DNA from: an uncultured Alphaproteobacteria bacterium
GTDB lineage: Bacteria; Pseudomonadota; Alphaproteobacteria; UBA3830
Direction: 5' to 3'
Length of the DNA: 13,268 bases
Assembly (NCBI GenBank): GCA_905233775.1
Contig: CAJOEB010000015.1
Coordinates: 1-13,268 of the forward strand
Position 1 is the first letter of the stretch. Each line of letters starts with the position of its first letter. The notes below the pieces were generated by a model. That model saw nothing but the letters and a program-made list of their open reading frames with translations, had not been told where the DNA came from and did not search any database. A program made the position numbers and the translations under genes. Shown here in pieces: positions 1 through 6,540 of the stretch.

Positions 1-121
1 GTAATTTCAGATAGGATTGATAAGAAAAATTTGTATCAAAACCATGTTTCCGTAAAAATGTTTCGTTATTATTGGCGGTATATGGTTTTTGAAACAAAAT
101 GATGCACATAACATTATGTAT

Positions 122-149
122 TTGCAAAATTTGTATTTTAGTGTATAGT
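122..149 (+). promoter_or_regulatory. Candidate promoter of the fic-recombinase pair
   Basis: A TTGCAA hexamer (122-127) and a TATAGT hexamer (144-149) are separated by 16 bp, a fair match to a sigma-70 promoter (4/6 and 5/6). Transcription would start about 25 nt before the fic ATG at 180. The -10 runs into an inverted repeat that reaches the start codon. Inferred from sequence only; A+T-rich DNA gives chance matches. Confidence 0.4.
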
Positions 150-179
150 TTATAGTTGTAAAAATAAGAAACTATAAAC
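148..179. promoter_or_regulatory. Inverted repeat abutting the fic start codon (candidate operator)
   Basis: GTTTATAGTT (148-157) and its exact reverse complement AACTATAAAC (170-179) are separated by 12 bp. The right arm ends immediately before the ATG at 180, and the left arm overlaps the proposed -10. A dyad here could be an operator for the MerR-like domain of the Fic protein, a recombinase subsite, or an RNA hairpin hiding the start codon. No clear Shine-Dalgarno sequence is present in the gap. A related palindrome, GTTTATAAAC, lies just after the recombinase stop (1696-1705). Confidence 0.45.
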
Positions 180-1082
180 ATGTATTTTCTTTATAAAAGA
201 TTACACGATAACAAAATCGATTTTAATGATAAAAATTTGATTATGTCGATTTTTAAGTGGTTACGTACAGAGCTTGCATATACTTCGAACAGCATAGAAG
301 GAAACACGCTGACTCGTGAAGAGACAGCCCTAACAGTGGAAGAAGGAATAACGTCGGGTTCTAAGCCGCTTAAAGACTATGTTGAGGCAAAAAATCACGC
401 AGAAGCATTTGATTATATTACTTCCTTGATTGATGTTGATAAAATCAGTTATGAACATGTCATTCTAAAGATTCATTCCATCATTTTAAACGGTATTGAC
501 GATTTTAATAAAGGTTGCTACCGAAATGTTCGGGTACGAATTTCTGGTTCAGATGCGATTTTGCCGAATCCTGTAAAAGTGCCGTATTTAATGGAAGCAT
601 TTGCGCAAAAGCTGGATTCTCGCAAAGATGATGTTCTGAAAGCGTTGGAAGCACATTATAAGTTGGTAGAAATACATCCATTTATTGATGGAAACGGTCG
701 TACCGCTCGTCTTTTGATGAATCTGATTTTACTTCGCGCAAAGATGTTGCCCTTAATCATTGCGCCAAGAGAGCGTAAGCGATACATCAGTGCTATAAAT
801 CGTCGGAATACGCAAGGAGAATTTTTACGTTACTATAGTTACATGCTGGGATTGCTGGGTAAGTCGCAGGATATGTATCGAAAAATGTTCATAAACAACG
901 TTGAGAAAAATCAGAAAGAATTGATGACGATATCTGAATTTGCAAAAAGCTGTGGCGTGTCGATTTCCACGGTTAGATACTATTTACGAGCACAGAAGTT
1001 ATCACCGATATCGTATACAAATGCCGGATATATGCTGTTTAGTGAAGAGCAAGGAAGAATTTTTGGAGATAAAACATGCTGA
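180..1082 (+). CDS. Fic family protein with C-terminal MerR-like DNA-binding domain
   Basis: A 300-residue Fic-domain protein, a family that usually transfers AMP from ATP to target proteins. The catalytic motif is complete: HPFIDGNGRTAR with His166, Asp170, Gly171, Asn172, Arg174 and Arg177. The inhibitory motif SNSIEG (Ser36-Glu40-Gly41) sits N-terminally, as in self-inhibited class II Fic proteins. Residues about 249-290 form a MerR-like helix-turn-helix (ISEFAKSCGVSISTVRYYL, then a GYMLFSEE segment), so the protein probably also binds DNA, perhaps its own promoter dyad. The ATG at 180 is the only possible start, because an in-frame TAA lies at 165-167. The stop overlaps the recombinase start (ATGCTGA), so the two genes are probably translationally coupled. 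The target is unknown. The family call is secure; a regulatory role is inference. Confidence 0.9.
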   Translation: MYFLYKRLHDNKIDFNDKNLIMSIFKWLRTELAYTSNSIEGNTLTREETALTVEEGITSGSKPLKDYVEAKNHAEAFDYITSLIDVDKISYEHVILKIHSIILNGIDDFNKGCYRNVRVRISGSDAILPNPVKVPYLMEAFAQKLDSRKDDVLKALEAHYKLVEIHPFIDGNGRTARLLMNLILLRAKMLPLIIAPRERKRYISAINRRNTQGEFLRYYSYMLGLLGKSQDMYRKMFINNVEKNQKELMTISEFAKSCGVSISTVRYYLRAQKLSPISYTNAGYMLFSEEQGRIFGDKTC

Positions 1083-1693
1083 TAGGTTATGCGCGAGTTT
1101 CGACTTTGGATCAGAATCCGCAGTTTCAAATTGAGGAATTGAGAAGGGCAGGGTGCGAGAAAATTTTTGTCGAAAAGCGATCGGGAGCGAAAGAGAATCG
1201 TCCACAGCTTCAAGAGGCGTTAGACTATATGCGCGAAGGTGACACGCTTGTGGTGTGGAAATTATCTCGTCTGGCGCGCTCGCTTACGCAAGTAATGACA
1301 ACAGTGAAGCGATTAGAGGAGCGGGGCATCAATTTGCGTGCGCTTACGCAGAAAATCGACACGACAACGCCTGAAGGACGGTTGTTTTTCCATATAAATG
1401 CAGCGTTTGATCAGTTTCAGCGAGAAATCATCGTCGAGAACACGCGCGCAGGATTAAAATCAGCTCGTGAACACGGTCGTATCGGTGGACGTCCGAAAAT
1501 CATGACGGAAGATCGCCTGAAACAAATACGTGCGATGATCAAAGATACGGCGGCATATCCGTTCGTATCAGATGTCATTCGTGCTGCAAAAATTGGCCGC
1601 AGAACGTTCTATCGGTATTTTTCTGCAGAGGAGGTAAGGAGGATGAGAAATGCTTTTTTAAATCAAAAAGAAATTTCATTAACAAGTTTATGA
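1076..1693 (+). CDS. Serine recombinase (resolvase/invertase family)
   Basis: A 205-residue small serine recombinase of the Tn3 resolvase/Pin type, which cuts and rejoins DNA through a serine-DNA link, often to resolve plasmid multimers or cointegrates. The N-terminal catalytic domain begins GYARVST with Ser9 as nucleophile and Arg7 beside it. The KLSRLARS segment (62-69) supplies the two active-site arginines, but carries Ser where many relatives have Asp (KLDRLGRS). FDQFQREIIVENTRAGL forms the long E helix, GGRPK is the usual linker, and residues about 165-185 are a helix-turn-helix. The start overlaps the upstream fic gene by 7 nt. Counted G+C is 32/60 at 1201-1260 and 34/60 at 1321-1380, far above the neighbours, suggesting a different origin. 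Whether it acts as resolvase or invertase cannot be told; no complete res site was identified. Confidence 0.92.
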   Translation: MLIGYARVSTLDQNPQFQIEELRRAGCEKIFVEKRSGAKENRPQLQEALDYMREGDTLVVWKLSRLARSLTQVMTTVKRLEERGINLRALTQKIDTTTPEGRLFFHINAAFDQFQREIIVENTRAGLKSAREHGRIGGRPKIMTEDRLKQIRAMIKDTAAYPFVSDVIRAAKIGRRTFYRYFSAEEVRRMRNAFLNQKEISLTSL

Positions 1694-1846
1694 AGGTTTA
1701 TAAACAGAAGGTTCTATGAAAATGGGATTTTGTGAATTTTCTTTATGAAAATAATACCATATTCTATATATATGGATAATATTTAAATCTAGTCATAAGT
1801 ACTATGAATATTCGATATAAATGATGCAAAGAATAGATGTTCTAAA

Positions 1847-3166
1847 TTAAAAAATTAATTCTTGTAGAGTACTTTTTATCTGTAGCAAACTTTCTTTAAG
1901 TTTTTGAGGCTGAATCATTTTTCTTTTAATATAGTTGAGATATATAATAAATAAAGCATCGTATGCTTTATCATATACTAGTGCGCGGACAGCTTTTCTT
2001 GTGTTATTTAATTTATTATCAAAGAATATATTTGAAATTTTATCCAGTTCTTTACCTCCAATTAATTCTAATTCACTTATTACGCTTTTTATTTCTTCTT
2101 TCACTAGTTCTGGTATTTCATCATTGTTATATTCAGGAAAAAGGCATAATGAGTTGAAAAAAGCTATATCTTTCGTATAAGCAGATTCAGGATAGATATC
2201 TGTTGTTGAGATTGAATCAGATAATTCTAAAGGTGATCTTTCAGTAAATCTGTAAAATTCAGCAGGATTTATTGCTATTTCTTTTTTATTTCTTTCTTTT
2301 TTTAGAAGTTCTATTCCTTCTGAAGAAATATGAATATGATAATAATCAGCGATGTTTTTCAACTTACCAGTAAGTAATAATCTGTATATAGACGGTGCTA
2401 CAAATATGTCTTCATATTCATCTTTTTGAAGCCAGTGACCTGGATCTTCAGAGCATATTAAATTATATGGACTTTTCGTTTCAAAAAACCACATTTGTTC
2501 ACAATTTCGATTGCTACCATGATGAGGTAAAAATGAAAAAGATATTCCTTTTAGAAATTTATTTACTTCATCCTCTTGTGTTGCCAATAATCTTGTTAAC
2601 AAATGACCACTAGCATCACCAGTAAATAGTAAACTATATTTTGAATGTGTTATTTTTATAGGAACGTTATGATCATGATCGTCATCACCTGGTACAATAT
2701 TTGATATAAGTGCTTCTACTGTGCATCCAGGAAGAGAATCTTTTAACCAGGAGAGAATAGGTTCTCTGGAAGAGTTCGTATTTTTATAAATTTTACAAGG
2801 GAAAACTGTAATTCTATCATTTGGAGCAATCATCAATATATCAGGAACAACTTTCGTTAGGACTCCGAATTTAGTGCCATAAAAAAAGAGAGTATCGATT
2901 AAGTTATAATGATCTTGATGGGAATGAGTTATAAAAATCTTAATTGCAATTGCATCATTTATTATATTAAAAATCTCGTTCCTATTTTCTATTTTTTGAA
3001 ATTCAATTGGTTTACTGGCACCACAATCTACTATTAAAATTTTATTTTCAGCTTTAAGTATGGAAAAATTCGCATCTCCTGTTCTAAAGGCATAACAATC
3101 TAAAGCTTCACAATAGAAACCAATGGTGAAAATAAAAGATATAATAAATTTTGAAAAAAACCTCAT
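1847..3166 (-). CDS. Exported metallo-beta-lactamase-fold hydrolase, ComEC-like
   Basis: A 439-residue protein with a basic start and hydrophobic stretch (about 1-25) read as a signal peptide. The metal-binding HxHxDH motif is present as HSHQDH (His81, His83, Asp85, His86). It is followed by FTGDAS (Asp184), LPHHGS (His215/His216) and DPGHW (His244), the order seen in the MBL domain of ComEC/Rec2 proteins. Unlike ComEC, no transmembrane channel region follows. Instead, about 150 C-terminal residues (from about 290) have no domain I recognise and look helical and charged. Relatives hydrolyse phosphodiester or similar bonds; the substrate here is unknown. The start ATG overlaps the stop of the upstream exported protein (ATGA), so the two are probably coupled and may act together outside the cytoplasm. 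Defence, nutrient or effector roles are all possible. Confidence 0.82.
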   Translation of the reverse strand: MRFFSKFIISFIFTIGFYCEALDCYAFRTGDANFSILKAENKILIVDCGASKPIEFQKIENRNEIFNIINDAIAIKIFITHSHQDHYNLIDTLFFYGTKFGVLTKVVPDILMIAPNDRITVFPCKIYKNTNSSREPILSWLKDSLPGCTVEALISNIVPGDDDHDHNVPIKITHSKYSLLFTGDASGHLLTRLLATQEDEVNKFLKGISFSFLPHHGSNRNCEQMWFFETKSPYNLICSEDPGHWLQKDEYEDIFVAPSIYRLLLTGKLKNIADYYHIHISSEGIELLKKERNKKEIAINPAEFYRFTERSPLELSDSISTTDIYPESAYTKDIAFFNSLCLFPEYNNDEIPELVKEEIKSVISELELIGGKELDKISNIFFDNKLNNTRKAVRALVYDKAYDALFIIYLNYIKRKMIQPQKLKESLLQIKSTLQELIF

Positions 3167-3711
3167 AAATCAAAACCGTTTTTTTGTAAGATAGGAGCCC
3201 ACATATGAAGAATTTTTTCAGATTCTTCTTTAAAACCATTTTTCTCGTTATGTAATAATTGAATAGCTGCTAATATAATCCCATCATTGTAATCTCTTTT
3301 TAATTCACGACATGCTTCCAATGGATCTTCTGGATTTAAACAATTACATTGTGAACGTAATAAAGAGTATCCTATATGGTAGTTCGATATTTTGTGAATA
3401 CCTAATGTAGTAGATAGTAATTGAAGTATGCTTGTGAAACAATCGGAAGCTACTGTAGGTTGACAATCGGAAAAAGCTTCTTTTGCAACCCATAATATAG
3501 CAATCTTTTCATATGAAGATAGATCATGAGTAACGCAAAGTTCTTTAATTTTTGAATTTACTAAATTATCTATATTTTCAATATGAGGATCGCTTATAGA
3601 AGCATTTCGAAGTATCATTGGATCATCTAAGGATCTCCAATTTGAAGCACTGCAATTCATTGAAAAAATTCCATTTGTAAAACAAAAAATCATAAGAATT
3701 ATTCTATACAT
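3163..3711 (-). CDS. Exported cysteine-containing protein of unknown function
   Basis: 182 residues, not recognised. An N-terminal hydrophobic segment (about 2-17, ending near NCSA at 19-22) looks like a cleavable signal peptide. The predicted mature part is mostly helical and has several cysteines, including QCNC at about 115-118 and further Cys near 59, 83, 91 and 129, compatible with disulfides in an oxidising compartment. It is the first gene of a minus-strand pair and overlaps the MBL-fold hydrolase by 4 nt, which suggests a partner, inhibitor or chaperone of that enzyme. A GGGG stretch lies about 9 nt before the ATG as a possible ribosome-binding site. The open reading frame and signal peptide are convincing; the function is open. 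Confidence 0.7.
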   Translation of the reverse strand: MYRIILMIFCFTNGIFSMNCSASNWRSLDDPMILRNASISDPHIENIDNLVNSKIKELCVTHDLSSYEKIAILWVAKEAFSDCQPTVASDCFTSILQLLSTTLGIHKISNYHIGYSLLRSQCNCLNPEDPLEACRELKRDYNDGIILAAIQLLHNEKNGFKEESEKILHMWAPILQKNGFDL

Positions 3712-3728
3712 AATTAAACCCCATTATC

Positions 3729-3747
3729 TACTATAGATAGTATTATA
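3729..3747 (-). promoter_or_regulatory. Candidate -10 and dyad upstream of the exported-protein operon
   Basis: On the minus strand a perfect TATAAT (3742-3747) is directly followed by the dyad TACTATCTATAGTA (3729-3742, 6-bp arms with 2 bp between). Together they lie 18-36 bp before the start at 3711. No good -35 is visible. A dyad at the expected transcription start suggests a repressor site. Inference only. Confidence 0.35.
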
Positions 3748-3839
3748 TCACGTTTTTTTTAACTCTTGTAGATATGTCATTTTATTGATGATAATAGGAA
3801 AGAGTGAAAAAATATTAATCTTGATAAAGATTATCATTT

Positions 3840-4020
3840 CTTTTTTCTGCTTGCCTGAGCACGAGCGGATTATTCGCTCACTTTTAACATAAGCTGGAAC
3901 TACGTCAAGTATCTGCCCGCTCCATTCGCGCCTGTAGGCGCTCCCGTGTTGATACTGGACTACGTTTCTGCGCTTCTGTTTTTGCTCGCTCGTTCCGCTT
4001 CGCACTCAGTTGCGGAAAAA
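3840..4020. other. G+C-rich hairpin-rich segment in the 3712-4057 gap
   Basis: The 346-bp gap between the exported-protein operon and the ardC pseudogene contains a block much richer in G+C than its surroundings. It can fold: AGTATC (3908-3913) pairs with GATACT (3951-3956) around a GCGCC/GGCGC hairpin (3928-3941), with GAGCG/CGCTC (3863-3879) on one side and TTCCGC/GCGGAA on the other. An open minus-strand frame covers it (3748-4005, 85 codons), but its peptide resembles nothing I know and has no clear ribosome-binding site. It could be a structured RNA, a gene remnant, or the end of an inserted element. I do not assign a gene. Confidence 0.35.
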
Positions 4021-4057
4021 AATGTTGTTTTTGAGCGGTTGGCAAATAGGTGTAGTT

Positions 4058-4903
4058 ATGAATAAGTATTCAGATAGTATTGCAGATATGTTTATAAAGG
4101 CTATGGAAGAAAGGACAGCACCATGGCAAAGACCATGAGAGAGCAGTCCTTTTTCATTGATTAACGGAGTGACAGGGCATGAATATAGCGGAATGAATGT
4201 TATTTTGTTGTCAATGAATCCTTATAACGACCCACGTTATTGTACATTTAAACAAGCGAACGAAGCAGGATATAAAATTAGAAAGGGTAGTAAAGGACAT
4301 CTGATTAAATATTGCTGTTTTTTAACAACAGATGATGAGGAAACAGGAGAAGGAAACGAAGAAAAGAAAGAAATATTTATGTAGAAACATTTTTATGTAT
4401 TTAATTTTGAACAAATGGAAGGAGTGCCAGAATTAGATATTAAAGAAACAGATAAAGAATTTAATCCGATTTCGAAATGTGAAGAAGTCATTCAAAATTT
4501 TGGTCTGAGAATTGAAGAAAGTATTACTAGCAACAGGGCTTTTTATGGTGTAAATGAAGATAAAATTTTTGTGTCTAATCGAGAGCGTTTTATAGATGAG
4601 CTTTAATTTTATCATACAGTTTTTCATGAAATGGCTCATGAAACAGAGGCAGCAAAAAGATTGAACCGAGAGTTTTGTTCTTTTTCATCCAAAACTTATG
4701 CTTTTGAAGAGCTTATTGCAGAAATTACAAGTTTTTTGGTTGGTCGTGCTCTTGGTTGCGGAAGTACTCCAAAAAAAGAAAGTGTAAATTATGTGGCGAG
4801 TTGGATAGAATTTGTGAAAAAAGATAGCAATGTTCTTTTTAAAGCCTGTAAATTGACGGAAGAAGCTTGTAAGTGGATTTTAAATCTAACAGAACGAAAA
4901 TAA
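4058..4903 (+). pseudogene. ardC: ArdC-type antirestriction protein, disrupted by three stop codons
   Basis: Reading straight through in one frame gives 281 residues that match the ArdC layout. An N-terminal ArdC_N-like ssDNA-binding domain includes APWQRP, NGVTGHEYSGMN and GYKIRKGSKGH. A C-terminal zinc-metallopeptidase-like domain follows with HEMAH (HExxH) at about 4627-4641. Known ArdC proteins travel with conjugative plasmids and protect incoming DNA from restriction. Three stops interrupt the frame: TGA at 4136-4138 (where relatives have Trp after QRP), TAG at 4382-4384 and TAA at 4604-4606. No frameshift is needed. TGA is used as a normal stop by other genes here, so recoding is unlikely. 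The gene looks recently inactivated. ATG 4058 is preceded by AGG about 9 nt upstream. Confidence 0.85.
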
Positions 4904-4909
4904 TAAGGC

Positions 4910-4943
4910 AGACAGAAGCAGAGAAAAATCTCTGCTTCTGTCT
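4910..4943. terminator. Perfect 15-bp stem-loop, possible terminator
   Basis: AGACAGAAGCAGAGA (4910-4924) pairs exactly with 4929-4943 across an AAAA loop. It lies 7 nt after the ardC stop and before the toxin-antitoxin promoter, the expected place for a terminator. On the plus strand it is not followed by a T-run (CATAAAAACG). On the minus strand a looser T-rich stretch follows. It is therefore either a U-less terminator or another kind of structural element. Confidence 0.5.
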
Positions 4944-4954
4944 CATAAAAACGC

Positions 4955-4991
4955 TTGACAAAAGTTTAAAACTGTATTACATTTGTAATAC
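4955..4991 (+). promoter_or_regulatory. Toxin-antitoxin promoter with overlapping operator dyad
   Basis: A perfect -35 TTGACA (4955-4960) is followed after 17 bp by TACATT (4978-4983) as a weaker -10. The dyad GTATTAC-ATTT-GTAATAC (4974-4991, 7-bp perfect arms) covers the -10. It is the natural operator for autorepression by the ribbon-helix-helix antitoxin encoded 24 bp downstream. The site is seen in sequence; the binding partner is inferred from how RelB- and ParD-type antitoxins work. Confidence 0.6.
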
Positions 4992-5014
4992 GATAAGAAG
5001 ATAAAAAGGTTAAA

Positions 5015-5233
5015 ATGTTTTCAATTAGATTAGATAAAAATATTGAACAATCACTCAATGATATTGCTGAAGTAACGCACGAGACTAGATCTGCAATGAT
5101 TAGAGAGGCTATTTTGCAATATATTGAAGATAAGTTGGATTATATTTCAGCAGTTCAAGCGTTAAATAACGCAAAAGATCAAAAAACAATACCTCTTGAA
5201 GATATTTTAGCTGAGTTTGAAGATGAGCTATAG
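5015..5233 (+). CDS. Ribbon-helix-helix antitoxin (RelB/CopG-like)
   Basis: 72 residues. The N-terminal third fits a ribbon-helix-helix DNA-binding domain: a FSIRLDK strand, then two helices around EQSLNDIAEVT and SAMIREAILQYI. The acidic tail (PLEDILAEFEDEL) is the part that wraps the toxin in RelB- and ParD-type antitoxins. AAGG lies about 7 nt before the ATG at 5015. The gene overlaps the toxin gene by 11 nt (ATGAGCTATAG), the usual antitoxin-first order. It probably represses its own promoter through the dyad at 4974-4991. The pair likely stabilises the plasmid by killing or arresting cells that lose it. Confidence 0.85.
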   Translation: MFSIRLDKNIEQSLNDIAEVTHETRSAMIREAILQYIEDKLDYISAVQALNNAKDQKTIPLEDILAEFEDEL

Positions 5234-5492
5234 AATAGAATTTATTGAAGAAGCCTTGAAAAGCCTGAGAAAGACGGATTCAAAAGGTCGTAAACAGATT
5301 TTAAAATATTTATCTCAAGTATTGGTTCGTGTTGATGATCTGCGATTACTAGGAAAGGCATTAACGGGGAATTATAGTGGATTATGGCGTTATAGAACGG
5401 GGCATTTTAGAATAATCTGTAAAATTAACGATGAAAAACTTGTAATATTAGTTGTGAAGGTTGCTCTTCGAAAAGAAATCTATAGGGATTAG
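5223..5492 (+). CDS. RelE/ParE-family toxin
   Basis: 89 residues from the ATG at 5223, which overlaps the antitoxin stop. An upstream TTG at 5217 would add two residues and is less likely. The layout is that of RelE-fold toxins: YRIEFIEEALKSLRK at the start, a helical pair, then LLGKALTGNYSGLWRYRTGHFRIICKI and a closing ILVVKVALRKEIY strand. RelE relatives cleave mRNA in the ribosome, whereas ParE relatives poison gyrase; sequence alone does not separate them. The WRYRTGHFRI and R-x-x-IY arginines favour RelE. The stop overlaps the convergent traD stop by 4 nt (5489-5492), so these operons meet tail to tail without a terminator between them. Confidence 0.88.
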   Translation: MSYRIEFIEEALKSLRKTDSKGRKQILKYLSQVLVRVDDLRLLGKALTGNYSGLWRYRTGHFRIICKINDEKLVILVVKVALRKEIYRD

Positions 5493-5842
5493 ATTTTTAT
5501 TTTTTTCTTAGCAAGTAGAGTATCTCCAAGAGTTTTGAGGGTATGTTTTTCGTTTTCCGAAAGTTTTCCCGGAAAAAATTCCGCATATTTTGTTAAAATT
5601 CCGAGAAATAAGGCGGCTTTTAATTGATGTTCACCTTGTAAATTGTCTCCGAGCTCGATCTCACAAAGCGAGGGTAGGGGAGTCAATTCCAGCAGGCCTC
5701 CCATTTGGATTAAAGTTCGAGTCATTATTTTTCGGTTGCGATTATTTTGTTTTTTTTCAGCGAATTGCAACGCAACTTTTTCAGAGCGTAAACGATTTAG
5801 TTCAATTTCGATGTCTGAGAATTTTCTAGAAAGTCTACTCAT
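5489..5842 (-). CDS. traD: TraD-like conjugal transfer protein (Ti/Rickettsiales type)
   Basis: 117 residues from ATG 5842; GTG at 5845 is an alternative start. An N-terminal charged helix, likely coiled coil (about 1-40), precedes TRTLIQMGGLLE (about 41-52). This resembles the TR-x-x-IQLGGL core of the small TraD proteins of Agrobacterium Ti plasmids and the Rickettsiales conjugative elements. The later ALFLGILTKYAEFF segment also fits. These small proteins accompany the TraA relaxase and differ from the large F-type TraD coupling ATPase; their exact role is poorly known. The start overlaps the HEPN-MNT stop (TGATG), showing translational coupling. It is the last gene of the four-gene minus-strand operon that also contains traC. 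Longer than the Agrobacterium protein. Confidence 0.65.
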   Translation of the reverse strand: MSRLSRKFSDIEIELNRLRSEKVALQFAEKKQNNRNRKIMTRTLIQMGGLLELTPLPSLCEIELGDNLQGEHQLKAALFLGILTKYAEFFPGKLSENEKHTLKTLGDTLLAKKKIKI

Positions 5843-6513
5843 CACAATTTCAGGAGATTTTCTTTTATAGATTCATAAAAATTTTTATCTATATATTGAT
5901 ATTCAGTGAAATGCACGATAAATGGAATATCAGACTTATCAATTTCTTCTTTGATGATTTCCAGTGTTTCTGCAGAAATATTGCCTTTAATTAACACATC
6001 CAAATCGGAATTTTTCTGAAAAGTTCCTTTAATTCGTGAGCCGTAAGCGTAGAATTCTACTTGTTGATTCGTGTATTTTTGTAAGATTGTGCTGATTATT
6101 TGAAAATATGGTTCTTGTTGAAATTTATCGTCTAATTTTTGCATTAAAAATCGACAATCTTTGATGAAGCTTGGAATTAATTTAAGCAGATCGCGCGATT
6201 TTTCGATATTGTACTCGTGAACAGTATTGTTTCTTTGCTGATAATAATTTTTCCAAACATTCCACGATCGAATAAAGCCGTAACTGTCCATTAGCCGAAA
6301 AATATTATTAACAGTTAGATCGCTTTCATCCTTTGCATACTCATTTTTCAGAATTTTGCGCATTAATTTTATCGCTGTTTCAAGAGTATATTCGAAACGC
6401 TTAATACAAGAATCGGCGAAAATACTTTTGAACTCGAGATTTTTGTTTTTGCTATATTTCTCTTGTGCATCTTCGAGAGTTGTCAGCGATTCTTTTAAAG
6501 AATTTATGTTCAT
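5842..6513 (-). CDS. HEPN-MNT fusion: putative RNase toxin joined to nucleotidyltransferase
   Basis: 223 residues with two domains usually encoded by separate toxin-antitoxin genes. Residues about 1-130 are a helical HEPN (HI0074/HepT-like) domain with RNNTVHEY, an exact R-x4-H-x-Y motif (Arg94, His99, Tyr101). In HepT proteins this motif is the RNase active site, and its Tyr is the residue AMPylated by the partner. Residues about 145-223 are a minimal nucleotidyltransferase with YAYGSRIKGTFQKNSDLDV (Gly158-Ser159, Asp170, Asp172). The expected third acidic residue in the following strand (IPFIVHF) appears to be His201, so catalysis may be weakened. The gene lies between traC and traD, 27 nt after traC and overlapping traD. 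A self-contained plasmid-stability toxin is likely, but a fused non-toxic regulator is possible. Confidence 0.8.
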   Translation of the reverse strand: MNINSLKESLTTLEDAQEKYSKNKNLEFKSIFADSCIKRFEYTLETAIKLMRKILKNEYAKDESDLTVNNIFRLMDSYGFIRSWNVWKNYYQQRNNTVHEYNIEKSRDLLKLIPSFIKDCRFLMQKLDDKFQQEPYFQIISTILQKYTNQQVEFYAYGSRIKGTFQKNSDLDVLIKGNISAETLEIIKEEIDKSDIPFIVHFTEYQYIDKNFYESIKENLLKL

Positions 6514-6540
6514 AATTATTTTATCCCATCAATTAAAGCT

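Noticed and set aside
1747..1860. Terminator between the recombinase and the convergent MBL gene
   Set aside because: CCATAT/ATATGG and AATTAA/TTAATT dyads exist but are A+T-only or short, with no proper G+C stem or T-run.
3748..4005. 85-codon minus-strand frame across the G+C-rich segment
   Set aside because: No clear ribosome-binding site, composition changes sharply inside it, and the peptide resembles no family I know. Described as a non-coding or relic segment instead.
4058..4903. Alternative genetic code (TGA as Trp) rescuing ardC
   Set aside because: TAG and TAA also interrupt the frame, and TGA is the natural stop of the fic and recombinase genes and others.
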